DNA of 64,000 bases, from assembly GCF_001429765.1 (NCBI RefSeq), contig NZ_LMJB01000006.1, positions 62,001 through 126,000 on the forward strand, written 5' to 3'. The position numbers were made by a program, and so were the translations under genes. Positions 24,702-34,111 of the stretch are shown here, one piece after another (the stretch's first letter is position 1; each line of letters begins with the position of its first letter). Under the pieces are notes generated by a model, which saw only the letters and a program-made list of their open reading frames with translations, did no database searches and had not been told where the DNA came from. The DNA comes from Flavobacterium sp. Root901 (GTDB taxonomy: Bacteria > Bacteroidota > Bacteroidia > Flavobacteriales > Flavobacteriaceae).

Positions 24702-24726
24702 GACAGGCTGAACGAAGTCGAAGACC
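24702..24726 (+). repeat. Short interspersed repeat, GGCTGAGCGAAG family
   Basis: GACAGGCTGAACGAAGTCGA, continuing AGACC, is a copy of the GTCAGGCTGAGcGAAGTCGAAGCC element also found at 63198 and, reversed, at 15482. It lies five bases before the end of the convergent TonB receptor gene. Confidence 0.8.
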
Positions 24727-24730
24727 TTTT

Positions 24731-27364
24731 TTAAAAATTAAATCCAAGTCTGGCATAGTAATAAGCTCCGCTGAAACCCATTTGTACGGCATCCCAATAT
24801 CCTCCGGCTTCTGTATTTCCCTGTTCATCCTGTTTTGTTGGATAAATATTGAATAAGTTGTTGCTTCCAATACTTAATTTTAAACTTTTTGTAAATTGGT
24901 ATCCAAAAGTAAGATCGGTTACTAATTTAGGATTGTAAACATCATCTTCATCGGCATAATCGACCAAAACAACTTTGCTGAAACGTGTAAACGCTAAACC
25001 TGCATCAAATTTGCTTTTTGAATAGTTTAAGTTTAAACCAAATTTATTATCAGGCGCAGAAGCTAATAAAAAGGCTTTTTCGCGTTTTCCGAAGAAAGTT
25101 GCTTCGTCAAGACCGCCATTTTTTACTTTATCAATTTTCATGTCATTGATATTTCCAACCAATGTTGCGCCAAAATTTCCAAAATTAAAAGATTTTTTCC
25201 ATGATAAAACCAAATCCAGACCATGAGTGCTTGTATCAACTCCATTTGCAAAAAACTGAGCTTCAGAAACACCAAGATTTAAAGCACTTGCATCAAAATA
25301 TCCGGTTAGTACAATACGATCTTTTACCTGAATGTAATAACCGTCAACAGTTGCTGTAAAATCTCCAAAAGAAGCCGTAAAACCCAAAGATGCATTTACC
25401 GCTTTTTCTTCATTTAATTTACCAATTCCAAAGGCTCTTGTAATCTCACTGTTATTTGGTGCCAGTAAAACCTCAGTTGCGCCGCTTGCGTTAAAATTTG
25501 TAAAACGTAAATTATAATAGATCTGAGCCAAAGACGGCGCACGGAAACCCGTACTTACAGAACCTCTTAAATTAAAATGATCGCCAAGTTTTAATCTTGA
25601 TGCCAGTTTACCGTTAACAGTACTTCCAAAATCGCTGTAATTTTCAAAACGAACGGCTGCATTTAACATAAAAGCTTTCGTTACATCCAATTCACCATCA
25701 GCATACAAAGAAAAATTGGTACGGCTTTCATTTACTTCATTTGCAGGGCTGTAGCCAGGAAAGCCCTGTGAACTTCCCGGTCTTGGATTTCCGGAAATAG
25801 GATCAATAGGAGCACTTTGAGTGGTTGGATCCGTAATTGGCTGTCCGTTTGTATCGTAAGTAGTATAAGATCCTTCTTCTCCGGCAAATATTTCAAATTT
25901 TTCTACTCTGAATTCAGATCCAAAAGCAATATTAAAACCATTAAGAACACTGTCATAATTTTTAGAAATATCAAAATTGGTTGTATTTTGAAGTAAGCTA
26001 TGTCCTCCGGCATCAAATTCATGTGGAGACTTTTCTTCCAGCGAAGCATTTATTGTACCTTTAATATCGTATTGAAATTTATTTTTTCCGAAAGTATTAC
26101 TTAAATCAAATTTCCATCCTCCCGAAGATTCAGTTTTAATTCCTGCAGCAACAGAATTATCATTAATTTTAGAAGTAATTCTAGGTGTATAACCGCCAGG
26201 GTATACTGATTCTACAACTCTTTCACCATCATTTCTGGTAAAAGCATAAGCATCAGTATCCCTAAAATTGCTTCCGCCAAAAGCATAAAACTCTGTTTTG
26301 TCAGCAATAGGAACAGAAAAATTGGCAAATAAATTTACACCGTGCATACTGGCATCACCAAAACCTTTTCTAAAATCATATGCAGGTCTTAAGGTTTTGT
26401 TTTTGTTTAAAAATTCTCCTGTAAAATTGGCATAACCGCCTTTTGTGCCTAGTGCAACTCCATAATTAGCAGCAACTCTAATAGAACCTCCGTCAAAATC
26501 CTGATCTTTTCCGTACGAATTTCCATTTCCGTCTTTATCTAATCTGTATCCTTTTGTGTTTGGAGTTCCGGGAAGGAAATCACCTTGAGCATGGGTATTA
26601 AAAACGCCATAAGTCACAGATCCTGTTAATTCATTTACATTGTCGTTTGTTATGATATTAATAACTCCTGCAATTGCATCAGAGCCATATTGGGCTGAAG
26701 CGCCGTCACGTAAAATCTCAATTCTTTTAATAGAAGCGGCAGGAATTGCATTTAAATCTGTTCCTGTGTTTCCACGGCCTCTTGTTCCAAATAAATTAAT
26801 TAAAGACGATTGATGTCTTCTTTTTCCGTTAATTAACACTAAAGTCTGGTCTGGACCCATTCCTCTTAATGAAGCCGGATCGACGTGGTCAGCGCCATCA
26901 GATCCAGATTGTTTATTAGCATTAAAAGACGGGGCAACGTATTGAAGTAATTGGTTGATTTCAATTTTACCACTTTGCGTTGTAACGTCTTTTACATTAA
27001 TAACATCGATAGGAACGGCTGAGTTTACTACAGTTCTTTTGGTACTTCTCGAACCTGTAACAACAACGTCGCTTAAAACCTGGCCGCCGCTTTCATCTAA
27101 ATTGACATTTATTTTATCACTTGAAGCTGATTTTTCTACTGTTGTGAAGCCTACATAACTAAAAACTAATGTGGCACCGTCTTTCACTTTTATTTTATAT
27201 GCACCTTCAAAATCGGTAGAAACCCCATTTGAAGTTCCTTTTTCGACAATATTAACACCGGGAAGCGGCGTTCCTGTTTTGTCCTTTACGACGCCCGAGA
27301 CTTCTTTTTGGGCAAAAAGAAATGCTGAATTCAGTACAAATAAAAATAATGCAAACTTTTTCAT
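24731..27364 (-). CDS. TonB-dependent outer-membrane receptor (SusC-like N-terminus)
   Basis: Starting at MKKFALFLFVLNSAFLFAQ gives 877 residues with a signal peptide. An upstream ATG at 27487 would bury it and is rejected. A carboxypeptidase-like domain (EVSGVVKDKTGTPLPGVNIV, about 21-100) precedes the plug: QSGKIEINQLLQYVAPSFNA, SLRGMGPDQTLVLINGKRRH and ILRDGASAQYGSDAIAGVIN. The rest is the 22-strand barrel, ending YYYARLGFNF. It imports a substrate across the outer membrane with TonB energy. No SusD partner follows, so it is not a polysaccharide-locus pair. The ligand is unknown. Confidence 0.93.
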   Translation of the reverse strand: MKKFALFLFVLNSAFLFAQKEVSGVVKDKTGTPLPGVNIVEKGTSNGVSTDFEGAYKIKVKDGATLVFSYVGFTTVEKSASSDKINVNLDESGGQVLSDVVVTGSRSTKRTVVNSAVPIDVINVKDVTTQSGKIEINQLLQYVAPSFNANKQSGSDGADHVDPASLRGMGPDQTLVLINGKRRHQSSLINLFGTRGRGNTGTDLNAIPAASIKRIEILRDGASAQYGSDAIAGVINIITNDNVNELTGSVTYGVFNTHAQGDFLPGTPNTKGYRLDKDGNGNSYGKDQDFDGGSIRVAANYGVALGTKGGYANFTGEFLNKNKTLRPAYDFRKGFGDASMHGVNLFANFSVPIADKTEFYAFGGSNFRDTDAYAFTRNDGERVVESVYPGGYTPRITSKINDNSVAAGIKTESSGGWKFDLSNTFGKNKFQYDIKGTINASLEEKSPHEFDAGGHSLLQNTTNFDISKNYDSVLNGFNIAFGSEFRVEKFEIFAGEEGSYTTYDTNGQPITDPTTQSAPIDPISGNPRPGSSQGFPGYSPANEVNESRTNFSLYADGELDVTKAFMLNAAVRFENYSDFGSTVNGKLASRLKLGDHFNLRGSVSTGFRAPSLAQIYYNLRFTNFNASGATEVLLAPNNSEITRAFGIGKLNEEKAVNASLGFTASFGDFTATVDGYYIQVKDRIVLTGYFDASALNLGVSEAQFFANGVDTSTHGLDLVLSWKKSFNFGNFGATLVGNINDMKIDKVKNGGLDEATFFGKREKAFLLASAPDNKFGLNLNYSKSKFDAGLAFTRFSKVVLVDYADEDDVYNPKLVTDLTFGYQFTKSLKLSIGSNNLFNIYPTKQDEQGNTEAGGYWDAVQMGFSGAYYYARLGFNF

Positions 27365-27516
27365 GGTTGTTGGTTTTTTGGTTTGTTTTTTATTGATTAT
27401 TTTTATAAAAGTAATATTTTTTAACAAAAACTTAATAAAAAGTTTAAAAATTTTTAAGAATAACCTTAAAATTGTATTAATGCACATTTTTACTTCGCTT
27501 ACGAGGTATTAAATCT

Positions 27517-27524
27517 TATATTTG
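27517..27524 (+). promoter_or_regulatory. Candidate -7 box for ychF
   Basis: TATATTTG matches TAnnTTTG, 135 bases before the ychF start. The -33 region lacks a clear TTTG. The long leader has no obvious structure. Confidence 0.35.
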
Positions 27525-27658
27525 CAAAATTTTAAAGCCAAAAATATCATTTCGGCAGAAACCTAAAAATATCCATAAATCATAATCCATTAAAATATAA
27601 GCTTTAATGGCGGGCTTTGACAAATTCAGAGTCGATTAAAAATAAATAGAAACAACAG

Positions 27659-28753
27659 ATGAAAGCAGGAATTGTAGGATTACCAAATGTTGGAAAATCA
27701 ACATTATTTAATTGTTTATCTAATGCAAAAGCGCAGAGTGCCAACTTTCCGTTTTGTACAATCGAACCTAATATTGGTGTTGTAAACGTTCCGGATCCGA
27801 GAATTAATAAACTGGAAGAATTAGTAAAACCAGAACGCGTACAAATGGCAACCGTAGATATCGTAGATATTGCAGGTCTGGTAAAAGGAGCAAGTAAAGG
27901 TGAAGGTCTTGGAAACCAGTTTTTAGGAAACATTAGAGAGTGTAATGCTATTATTCACGTTTTGCGTTGTTTTGATAATGATAATATTGTACATGTTGAC
28001 GGAAATGTAAATCCAATTCGTGACAAAGAAACTATTGATATCGAATTGCAGTTAAAAGATTTAGAAACAATCGAAAAACGTTTAGAAAAAGTAAAACGTG
28101 CTGCCAAAACAGGAAATAAAGAAGCTCAGGTTGAAGAAGCTTTATTAAACAGAATCAGAGAAGCTTTATTACAGGCAAAATCTGCCAGAACAATTGTTCC
28201 TCAAAATAATGATGAAGAAGTTTTGTTAGAAAGTTTTCAATTGATTACGGCAAAACCGGTTTTATATGTTTGTAATGTTGATGAAAGTTCTGCTGTAAAT
28301 GGAAATAAATATGTAGATCAGGTTCGTGAATTAGTAAAAGACGAAGATGCTGAAGTTATTGTACTTTCAGTAGGAGCAGAGGCTGATATTACAGAATTAG
28401 AAAGTTACGAAGAGCGTCAGGTTTTCCTTGAAGATATGGGACTTGAAGAGCCGGGAGCATCTGTTTTAATTCGTGCAGCCTACAAATTACTAAAGCAGCA
28501 GACGTATTTTACAGCTGGTGTAAAAGAAGTTCGTGCCTGGACAATCAATATTGGAGCAACTGCACCACAGGCTGCGGGTGTTATACACACTGATTTTGAA
28601 AAAGGATTTATCCGTGCAGAAGTTATTTCATACGATGATTATGTTCAATATGGTTCTGAGGCAAAGGCAAAAGAAGCCGGAAAATTCAGAGTGGAAGGAA
28701 AAGAATATATTGTAAAAGATGGTGATGTAATGCACTTCCGTTTTAACGTTTAA
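27659..28753 (+). CDS. ychF: Redox-regulated ATPase YchF (Obg-family P-loop protein)
   Basis: The 364 residues form a P-loop ATPase of the Obg family that binds ribosomes and responds to oxidative stress in other bacteria. The P-loop is GLPNVGKSTLFN (about 6-17). G3 is DIAGLVKGASKGEGLGNQFL; the G4 position is NVDE, the family change that favours ATP over GTP. The C-terminal TGS domain ends in GDVMHFRFNV. It stands alone, with a terminator downstream. Confidence 0.96.
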   Translation: MKAGIVGLPNVGKSTLFNCLSNAKAQSANFPFCTIEPNIGVVNVPDPRINKLEELVKPERVQMATVDIVDIAGLVKGASKGEGLGNQFLGNIRECNAIIHVLRCFDNDNIVHVDGNVNPIRDKETIDIELQLKDLETIEKRLEKVKRAAKTGNKEAQVEEALLNRIREALLQAKSARTIVPQNNDEEVLLESFQLITAKPVLYVCNVDESSAVNGNKYVDQVRELVKDEDAEVIVLSVGAEADITELESYEERQVFLEDMGLEEPGASVLIRAAYKLLKQQTYFTAGVKEVRAWTINIGATAPQAAGVIHTDFEKGFIRAEVISYDDYVQYGSEAKAKEAGKFRVEGKEYIVKDGDVMHFRFNV

Positions 28754-28795
28754 TCTTTTCTTTTTAGAGAATAGAAGAAAGAAGAAAGAAAATAG

Positions 28796-28824
28796 AACCG
28801 CTGGAGAAATTCAGCGGTTTTTTT
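28796..28824 (+). terminator. Terminator after ychF
   Basis: AACCGCTG (28796-28803) pairs with CAGCGGTT (28812-28819), followed by Ts to 28824. Confidence 0.85.
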
Positions 28825-28852
28825 GTGGGTATTTTTACCGCAAAGATTCGCT

Positions 28853-28878
28853 GTAGAGACGCACCGCAGTGCGTCTAC
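28853..28878. repeat. TAGAGACGCAC interspersed palindrome
   Basis: GTAGAGACGCAC (28853-28864) pairs with GTGCGTCTAC (28869-28878) across CGCA, with a two-base bulge on one side. Elements of this kind (GTAGAGACGCAC...) occur in many Bacteroidota intergenic regions, as I recall. Confidence 0.6.
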
Positions 28879-28914
28879 GCAAAGGTTATTCATATAGATT
28901 TCAATTTAAATCGG

Positions 28915-28930
28915 CGCTTTCGCGAAAGCG
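28915..28930. repeat. Perfect 16-bp palindrome CGCTTTCGCGAAAGCG
   Basis: It is fully self-complementary and GC-rich in an AT-rich gap. It lies 37 bases after the TAGAGACGCAC element and about 105 bases before the next start codon. It could be a protein-binding site or part of a larger repeat. Confidence 0.7.
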
Positions 28931-29034
28931 AACCAGTAAAATCCGCGTGCCATTTTCGCAAAACAAAAAAATTTGGCTCAAAAATTGGTTACTGAAAAAA
29001 TAACCAATTACTAATCTAAAATAAACCAATTAAA

Positions 29035-29712
29035 ATGCTAAAAAAAACTTTCAAATTTTTGGGCTGGACGCTTTTTGGAATCTTCAGTTTTCTTATACTT
29101 TATGTATTATCAGTTTACCTGATTTCTAAAATCACAGTTAATTCAGATGCTGATTTTGTAAAACAAGAAAAAACAATTCCGATTTATATTCTTTCCAACG
29201 GAGTTCATACGGATATTGTGGTTCCTGTTAAAAACGAGATCAAAGACTGGCGAAATGAAATTCAGTTCAGCCAGACCCAATCAAAAGATTCTTTAATGAA
29301 TTTTATTGCTTTTGGCTGGGGCGATAAAGGTTTTTATCTGGATACGCCGGAATGGTCAGACTTAAAAGCCAGTACAGCTTTAAAAGCCGCATTTGGAATC
29401 AGTTCATCGGCAATGCATACTACATTTTTTAAACAATTAAGAGAAGGCGACGACTGTAAACGCATTCTGATTTCAGAAGAGAATTATAAGAGTTTAGTCA
29501 ATTATATTTCAGACAGTTTCAGCGATCCAATTCATCCACAATGGATTGAAGGACACAGTTACGGAAAAAAAGATGCTTTTTATGAAGCAAAAGGGAGTTA
29601 CAGCCTTTTCTATACTTGCAATACCTGGGCAAACAACGCTTTAAAAGCGGCAAACCAAAAAGCAAGTTTATGGACAGTTTATGATAAGGGGATTTTTTGT
29701 CATTATAAATAA
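29035..29712 (+). CDS. TIGR02117 (DUF2459) family protein
   Basis: The 225 residues start with one membrane helix (about 13-35, LFGIFSFLILYVLSVYLIS). The periplasmic part has the family landmarks IYILSNGVHTDIVVPV (about 50-65), FGWGDKGFYLDTP (about 93-105) and the cysteine-containing YTCNTWANNALKAA near the end. The cysteine and histidine suggest a peptidase-like site, but no function has been shown that I know of. Just downstream is the frameshifted lipoprotein. Confidence 0.88.
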   Translation: MLKKTFKFLGWTLFGIFSFLILYVLSVYLISKITVNSDADFVKQEKTIPIYILSNGVHTDIVVPVKNEIKDWRNEIQFSQTQSKDSLMNFIAFGWGDKGFYLDTPEWSDLKASTALKAAFGISSSAMHTTFFKQLREGDDCKRILISEENYKSLVNYISDSFSDPIHPQWIEGHSYGKKDAFYEAKGSYSLFYTCNTWANNALKAANQKASLWTVYDKGIFCHYK

Positions 29713-29719
29713 TCTTGCT

Positions 29720-30395
29720 ATGAAAAAATCAATTTTAATTGTAGCAGCAATTTTATTAATTATTTCGTGTAAAAAAGCAGACGCTGCGGCTTGTGAAGAA
29801 TGTGTGATTTTATATTTTGAAACTCCGCAGCCAATTAACGATTCAGAGCTGAATAGTTTTCCAAATAAATTTAAAGGATTATATATGAATTCAGATTCGA
29901 CTTTTATTCGAATTGAAGAAGATAGAATTTTGGAAGAATATTCCTGGAAACTCAAAATTCATAAATTAACATTAGATTCAACAAAGACAGAATATAATAT
30001 CGTTAATGGAAAATTAAATAAGAAAAGATACGAATGATGAATATGATATGGTTCCAAAAGGTGATTCAATAGAATTAATCCAAAAACAGATTGATACATT
30101 ATTTAGGTTTTCACTTTATAACAAAGCCAAACGTATTGATGGACAGTTAATTTTGAGCAGAAAAGATTCTATATTTTGGACTTCTCAATTTCTTTCAATT
30201 CAAAATAATACAATCAAATTTAAAAGACTTTGTGAAGAGAAAGATTTGAGAAAATTAGATTCTGTAACTAAAACTAAAGGCAAAATGCTCGATTCAACTT
30301 CTTATTTGGTTAAACCAACAAGAAGCGAATTCAAAAAGATTTTAAAAATTAAAAACTTAGGATTTGATCGTGAGTATAAAAAGATTTCGAAATAA
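29720..30395 (+). pseudogene. Lipoprotein gene interrupted by a +1 frameshift near 30035
   Basis: The first frame starts MKKSILIVAAILLIISCKKA (lipobox Cys17) and stops at TGA 30035-30037 after NKKRYE. The next frame continues with DEYDMVPKGDSIELIQKQ up to 30395. Reading through with one base skipped at 30035 gives one smooth product of about 225 residues. The second part has no signal peptide and no ATG of its own before 30048. The cause may be a real mutation or a sequencing error. Nothing in either half indicates a function. Confidence 0.7.
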
Positions 30396-30490
30396 AATCA
30401 CATGGAAAAGATATAAAATCTCGCTAAAAAACAAGAATCCAAAATTTTTGATTATTGCGTAAATTTGAGAGAATATCAAAAAATCTGCAA

Positions 30491-31408
30491 ATGAAAAATC
30501 AAAATATATTTTCAAAATCATGGTATTTATTAAAGAATACGTTTCTGGAATTTAATGATGATAATGCCATTAAATTAAGTGCCGCATTATCCTACTATAC
30601 CATTTTTGCGCTGCCTCCTTTACTAATTATTATCATAACCATTTGTGGTTTCTTTTTTGGAGAAGAAGCGGTAACGGGTCAATTATACGGACAAATAAAC
30701 AGATTGGTTGGAAACAACGCTGCGATCCAGATTCAGGAAGCAATTAAAAATGTACAATTATCAGACAGTAATGTTTTTGTAACCATTTTTGGGATCGTGA
30801 TGCTTTTGGTGGGTGCTTCAGGAGTTTTTGCAGAAATCCAAAGTTCGATTAATTATATTTGGGGGCTCCGCGCCAAACCAAACAAAGGACTCAGAAAGTT
30901 TATACAAAATAGAATCATGTCTTTTTCGATGATTGTTTCTGTTGGATTTTTAATGCTCGTAAGTTTAATGCTCAATGCAACACTAGATGTTTTGAATGCA
31001 CGTTTAAAATTGTATTTTCCGGATACAACAGTGTATTTATTTTATGTTGTCAATTTACTAATTGTTTTTTCGAGTATAACATTGCTTTTCGCTATTATCT
31101 TTAGAACTTTACCAGACGGAATAATTAAATGGAAAGATGCTTTTATAGGTTCATCATGTACGGCCATTTTATTTATGATAGGTAAGTTTGCCATTGGTGT
31201 TTACTTAGGGAATTCGACTATAGCGAGCGTTTACGGAGCAGCAGGTTCTGTAATTATAATTTTGGTCTGGGTTTATTATTCAGCAATAATTTTATATTTT
31301 GGTGCAGAATTTACGAAAGTGTATGCAAAATCCTTTGGCGGGCAAATTGCTCCAAATGATTATTCAGTAGAAATAAAAAAAGAGGTTTTTGAAATAGAAA
31401 ACGCATAA
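30491..31408 (+). CDS. YihY/virulence factor BrkB family membrane protein
   Basis: Starting at MKNQNIFSKSWYLLKNTF gives 305 residues. The longer frame from the TTG at 30455 lacks support. Five to six helices are visible, for example PPLLIIIITICGFFFG, VFVTIFGIVMLLVGASGVFA, MIVSVGFLMLVSLMLNA, LFYVVNLLIVFSSITLLFAI and SVIIILVWVYYSAIILYFG. The motif DDNAIKLSAALSYYTIFALP near the start is typical. It is an inner-membrane protein of unclear role; links with RNase BN were withdrawn long ago. The gene is independent of its neighbours. Confidence 0.93.
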   Translation: MKNQNIFSKSWYLLKNTFLEFNDDNAIKLSAALSYYTIFALPPLLIIIITICGFFFGEEAVTGQLYGQINRLVGNNAAIQIQEAIKNVQLSDSNVFVTIFGIVMLLVGASGVFAEIQSSINYIWGLRAKPNKGLRKFIQNRIMSFSMIVSVGFLMLVSLMLNATLDVLNARLKLYFPDTTVYLFYVVNLLIVFSSITLLFAIIFRTLPDGIIKWKDAFIGSSCTAILFMIGKFAIGVYLGNSTIASVYGAAGSVIIILVWVYYSAIILYFGAEFTKVYAKSFGGQIAPNDYSVEIKKEVFEIENA

Positions 31409-31514
31409 AATTTATTTTAGCCATAAAAGCCATATTATATTTTTATTAAAATAAAGCCATATGATTTTTGTGGCTTAATTTTTGAAAGCATCAATTATAT
31501 ATAAATACCACAAT

Positions 31515-32039
31515 ATGAAAATAATAGCCTTTGGAGGAAGCAACAGCCAGCAATCTATCAACAAACGTTTAGCCGCGTATGCAGCCAGTTTATTTGAAAA
31601 TGCCTATGTTGAGGTTTTAGATTTAAACGATTTTGCAATGCCTCTTTTTAGTGTTGATTTAGAAAAAGAAATCGGTCAGCACCAGATTGCACAGGCTTTT
31701 TTAAATAAACTGAAAGAAGCCGATATTCTGGTTGTTTCCATGGCAGAAAATAACGGAAATTACTCTGCGGCCTTCAAAAATGTTTTCGATTGGAGTTCCC
31801 GAATTGAAAAAGATGTTTTTCAGCATATCCCAATGTTATTACTGGCAACATCTCCGGGCGGAAGAGGCGGCGCATCTGTTTTAGGAATTGCCCAAAATCT
31901 TTTTCCACGTTATGGCGGCGAGATCAAAGGATCTTTTTCTCTGCCTTCTTTCAATGCAAATTTCGATCTACAGCAAAATAAAATCTCAAATCCCGAATTA
32001 GATCAGGAGTTGAAAAATATTATAAAATCTAGTTTTTAA
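31515..32039 (+). CDS. NADPH-dependent FMN reductase-type oxidoreductase
   Basis: Starting at MKIIAFGGSNSQQSINKRLA gives 174 residues. The phosphate-binding loop GGSNSQQSINKRL (about 7-19) and the AENNGNYSAAFKNVFDW segment (about 76-92) mark the flavodoxin-like NAD(P)H:FMN reductase family. The typical TSPGGRGGASVL loop follows. It reduces FMN, quinones or azo compounds in the cytoplasm. The stop is next to the transglutaminase gene start (32043), so the two are probably co-transcribed. Confidence 0.9.
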   Translation: MKIIAFGGSNSQQSINKRLAAYAASLFENAYVEVLDLNDFAMPLFSVDLEKEIGQHQIAQAFLNKLKEADILVVSMAENNGNYSAAFKNVFDWSSRIEKDVFQHIPMLLLATSPGGRGGASVLGIAQNLFPRYGGEIKGSFSLPSFNANFDLQQNKISNPELDQELKNIIKSSF

Positions 32040-32042
32040 TTG

Positions 32043-33023
32043 ATGAAAATAATGAAGAGAGGTTTTATATTTCTTTTGTTGAACATCATTTTTACCTTTT
32101 CAACATTTGCACAGAAATATAATGAAGTTGATAAAATCGTTTTAAAATATCCCAAAAATTTTAGCACTACAGAAGAATTGGCAGAAAGAATCAATGATGA
32201 TTTTAAATCTGATTATGATAAAGCACGTGCCATTTACAGCTGGATTGCCTTTAATATAAAATACGATTATAATGCTTATTTAAATCCGCCCAGAACGCAG
32301 GGATTTAGTTATTCTACAGAAGCCGAAAAGCAACGCAAAATTAAAGAACTGAATGACAGGTTATTTCAAAAAGCATTTAGTTCTAAAAAAGCGGTTTGCG
32401 AAGGTTTTACGACACTATATCAGCATTTAGCAGAATTATCAGGATTAAAATCTGAAATAATTCGTGGAGATTCTAAAATTTCGGTGCGGGATATTGGCCG
32501 AAAAAATATTTCTTCTAATCACGCATGGAATATTGTTTTAATTGAAAGAAAATGGCGTTTGATTGATGTAACCTGGGGACAGGGCTACTTTGACAGCAGT
32601 AAAGGCCGAATGGTAACTGATTTTTCACCGGTTTATTTTGATACAGATCCCGATTATTTCTTTGCTAAGCATTTTCCCGATTCAGGTTCTTATCTGGGAG
32701 ACAAATTAAATAAAGAAGATTTCCTGAACGGACCTTTGATTTATAACAAAACAATTGAATACGATTTTCAGATTAAATCCCCAAATTCAGGAATAATCGA
32801 AGCTAAATATGGAGATAAAATAGAAGTTGAAATTAAAAATCTGACTAAATCAGATCAGGTTTTTTATTTGAATAAAAGAAATCAGCCAGTTCTCGTTAAA
32901 AACTCAAAAGAAAAAAGAGGCGGTTTAGAATTTCAAATTCTGTATGACAATACGATTGGTGATTATATTACCATTTTTGTAAACACAAACAGTATTGTTT
33001 CTTTTAAAGTAATTCAGAAATAA
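32043..33023 (+). CDS. Secreted transglutaminase-like protein, paralogue 1 (intact)
   Basis: A signal peptide (MKRGFIFLLLNIIFTFSTFA) follows a short N-terminal extension. The transglutaminase-like core covers about residues 50-190: DKARAIYSWIAFNIKYD, the catalytic cysteine in KAVCEGFTTLYQHL, the histidine in SSNHAWNIVLI and the aspartate in RLIDVTWGQG. The C-terminal part is a beta domain. Such domains act as cysteine proteases or cross-linkers. The next gene is a near-parallel paralogue, so this is a tandem duplication. Confidence 0.87.
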   Translation: MKIMKRGFIFLLLNIIFTFSTFAQKYNEVDKIVLKYPKNFSTTEELAERINDDFKSDYDKARAIYSWIAFNIKYDYNAYLNPPRTQGFSYSTEAEKQRKIKELNDRLFQKAFSSKKAVCEGFTTLYQHLAELSGLKSEIIRGDSKISVRDIGRKNISSNHAWNIVLIERKWRLIDVTWGQGYFDSSKGRMVTDFSPVYFDTDPDYFFAKHFPDSGSYLGDKLNKEDFLNGPLIYNKTIEYDFQIKSPNSGIIEAKYGDKIEVEIKNLTKSDQVFYLNKRNQPVLVKNSKEKRGGLEFQILYDNTIGDYITIFVNTNSIVSFKVIQK

Positions 33024-33054
33024 AACGACTAATCAATCTCAACTCCAAATTTAT

Positions 33055-34039
33055 ATGTCGTTTAAAAAAATCTTTTCTATATTATTTTTTCTCAATATTG
33101 TTTTTATAAATTCAACTTGCTCACAACAATATATTGCTATTGATAGTATTGTATTAAAATATCCGGATTTTGGAAGCACAGAAAAATTAGCAGAAAAAAT
33201 CAATGAAGATTTCAAATCTGATCGTGATAAAGCAAGAGCAATTTATAGTTGGATTGCTTTGAATATTAATTATGATTTGGAGACTTATTTAAATCCTCCC
33301 GAAAGAAAAAGTTATTCGGTTAAAGATGATGCCGATTTGGCTAAAAAAATGCAGTTAATAAATGAAAAAGAAACACAAAAAGCCTTTAGGTCAAGAAAAG
33401 CTGTTTGTGGTGGATATTCACTTATATATGCTCATTTGGCAGCATTAACCGGATTAAAATGTCAGGTTATAACTGGAGACGCTAAAGTTAAAGTTGAAGA
33501 TATTGGCAGAAGAAATTATTTAATAAATCACGCATGGAATACGGTCCTTATTGATGGGAAATGGATATTAATTGATGCTACCTGGGGCGGTGGATATTAT
33601 GATTTTAAACGAGAAATATTGGTAAAAAGATTTACGCCTATATATTTTGACATGGATTCAAAATACTTCAATGCGAAACACTTTTGCCGAATCTTCAATG
33701 TATAAAGCAAATACAGGAAATAAGATGGAGTTTTTAAATGGACCGCTTATTTATGATGCTTTGATAGAAGAAAAGGCTGAAATTTTAGAGCCATTTTCAG
33801 GGGTTATAAATGCAAATGACGGAGATAAAATTACTTTCAAAATTAAGAACCTTTCCAAAATTGACGACCTTTATTATCTGGATAAAAAAGAAAAGAGAGT
33901 GCGTCTTGAGAATGTAAAACAAGAAAATGGAATATTAGAATTTCAGATTACTTACAATAGGAAATTAGGCAGATTTATTGCTTTGCGTCTTTTTAACAAA
34001 GCTTTTGCGTCTTTTAAAATAATTCCTAAAACAAGCTGA
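33055..34039 (+). pseudogene. Secreted transglutaminase-like protein, paralogue 2, frameshifted
   Basis: The first frame runs from 33055 to a stop at 33705. It keeps the catalytic Cys (KAVCGGYSLIYAHL), His (LINHAWNTVLI) and Asp (ILIDATWGGG). The frame breaks in a TTTT run (33682-33685): one T less gives AKHFAESSMYKANTGNK, which then joins the second frame (to 34039) and matches paralogue 1 through the C-terminal domain. A homopolymer slip, real or in sequencing, is the simplest cause. The core triad is intact, so the shortened protein might still fold. Confidence 0.83.
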
Positions 34040-34111
34040 TTTGATAATGTTTTAGAGTAATAATTTGTATTTATTGGCGTATCTTAGCAATTCAAGATGA
34101 ATTAATGAGAT

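Noticed and set aside
27365..27487. N-terminal extension of the TonB receptor from an ATG at 27487
   Set aside because: The extension is Lys/Ile/Phe-rich leader DNA and would place the real signal peptide 41 residues inside the protein.
28853..28930. CRISPR or phage attachment site near the palindromes after ychF
   Set aside because: No regularly spaced repeats, no integrase, and no tRNA are present; interspersed palindromes explain the sequence.
33647..34039. Independent gene for the second half of transglutaminase paralogue 2
   Set aside because: Its first codons are out of frame with the paralogue, no leader or signal peptide is present, and the sequence joins the upstream frame after removal of one T.
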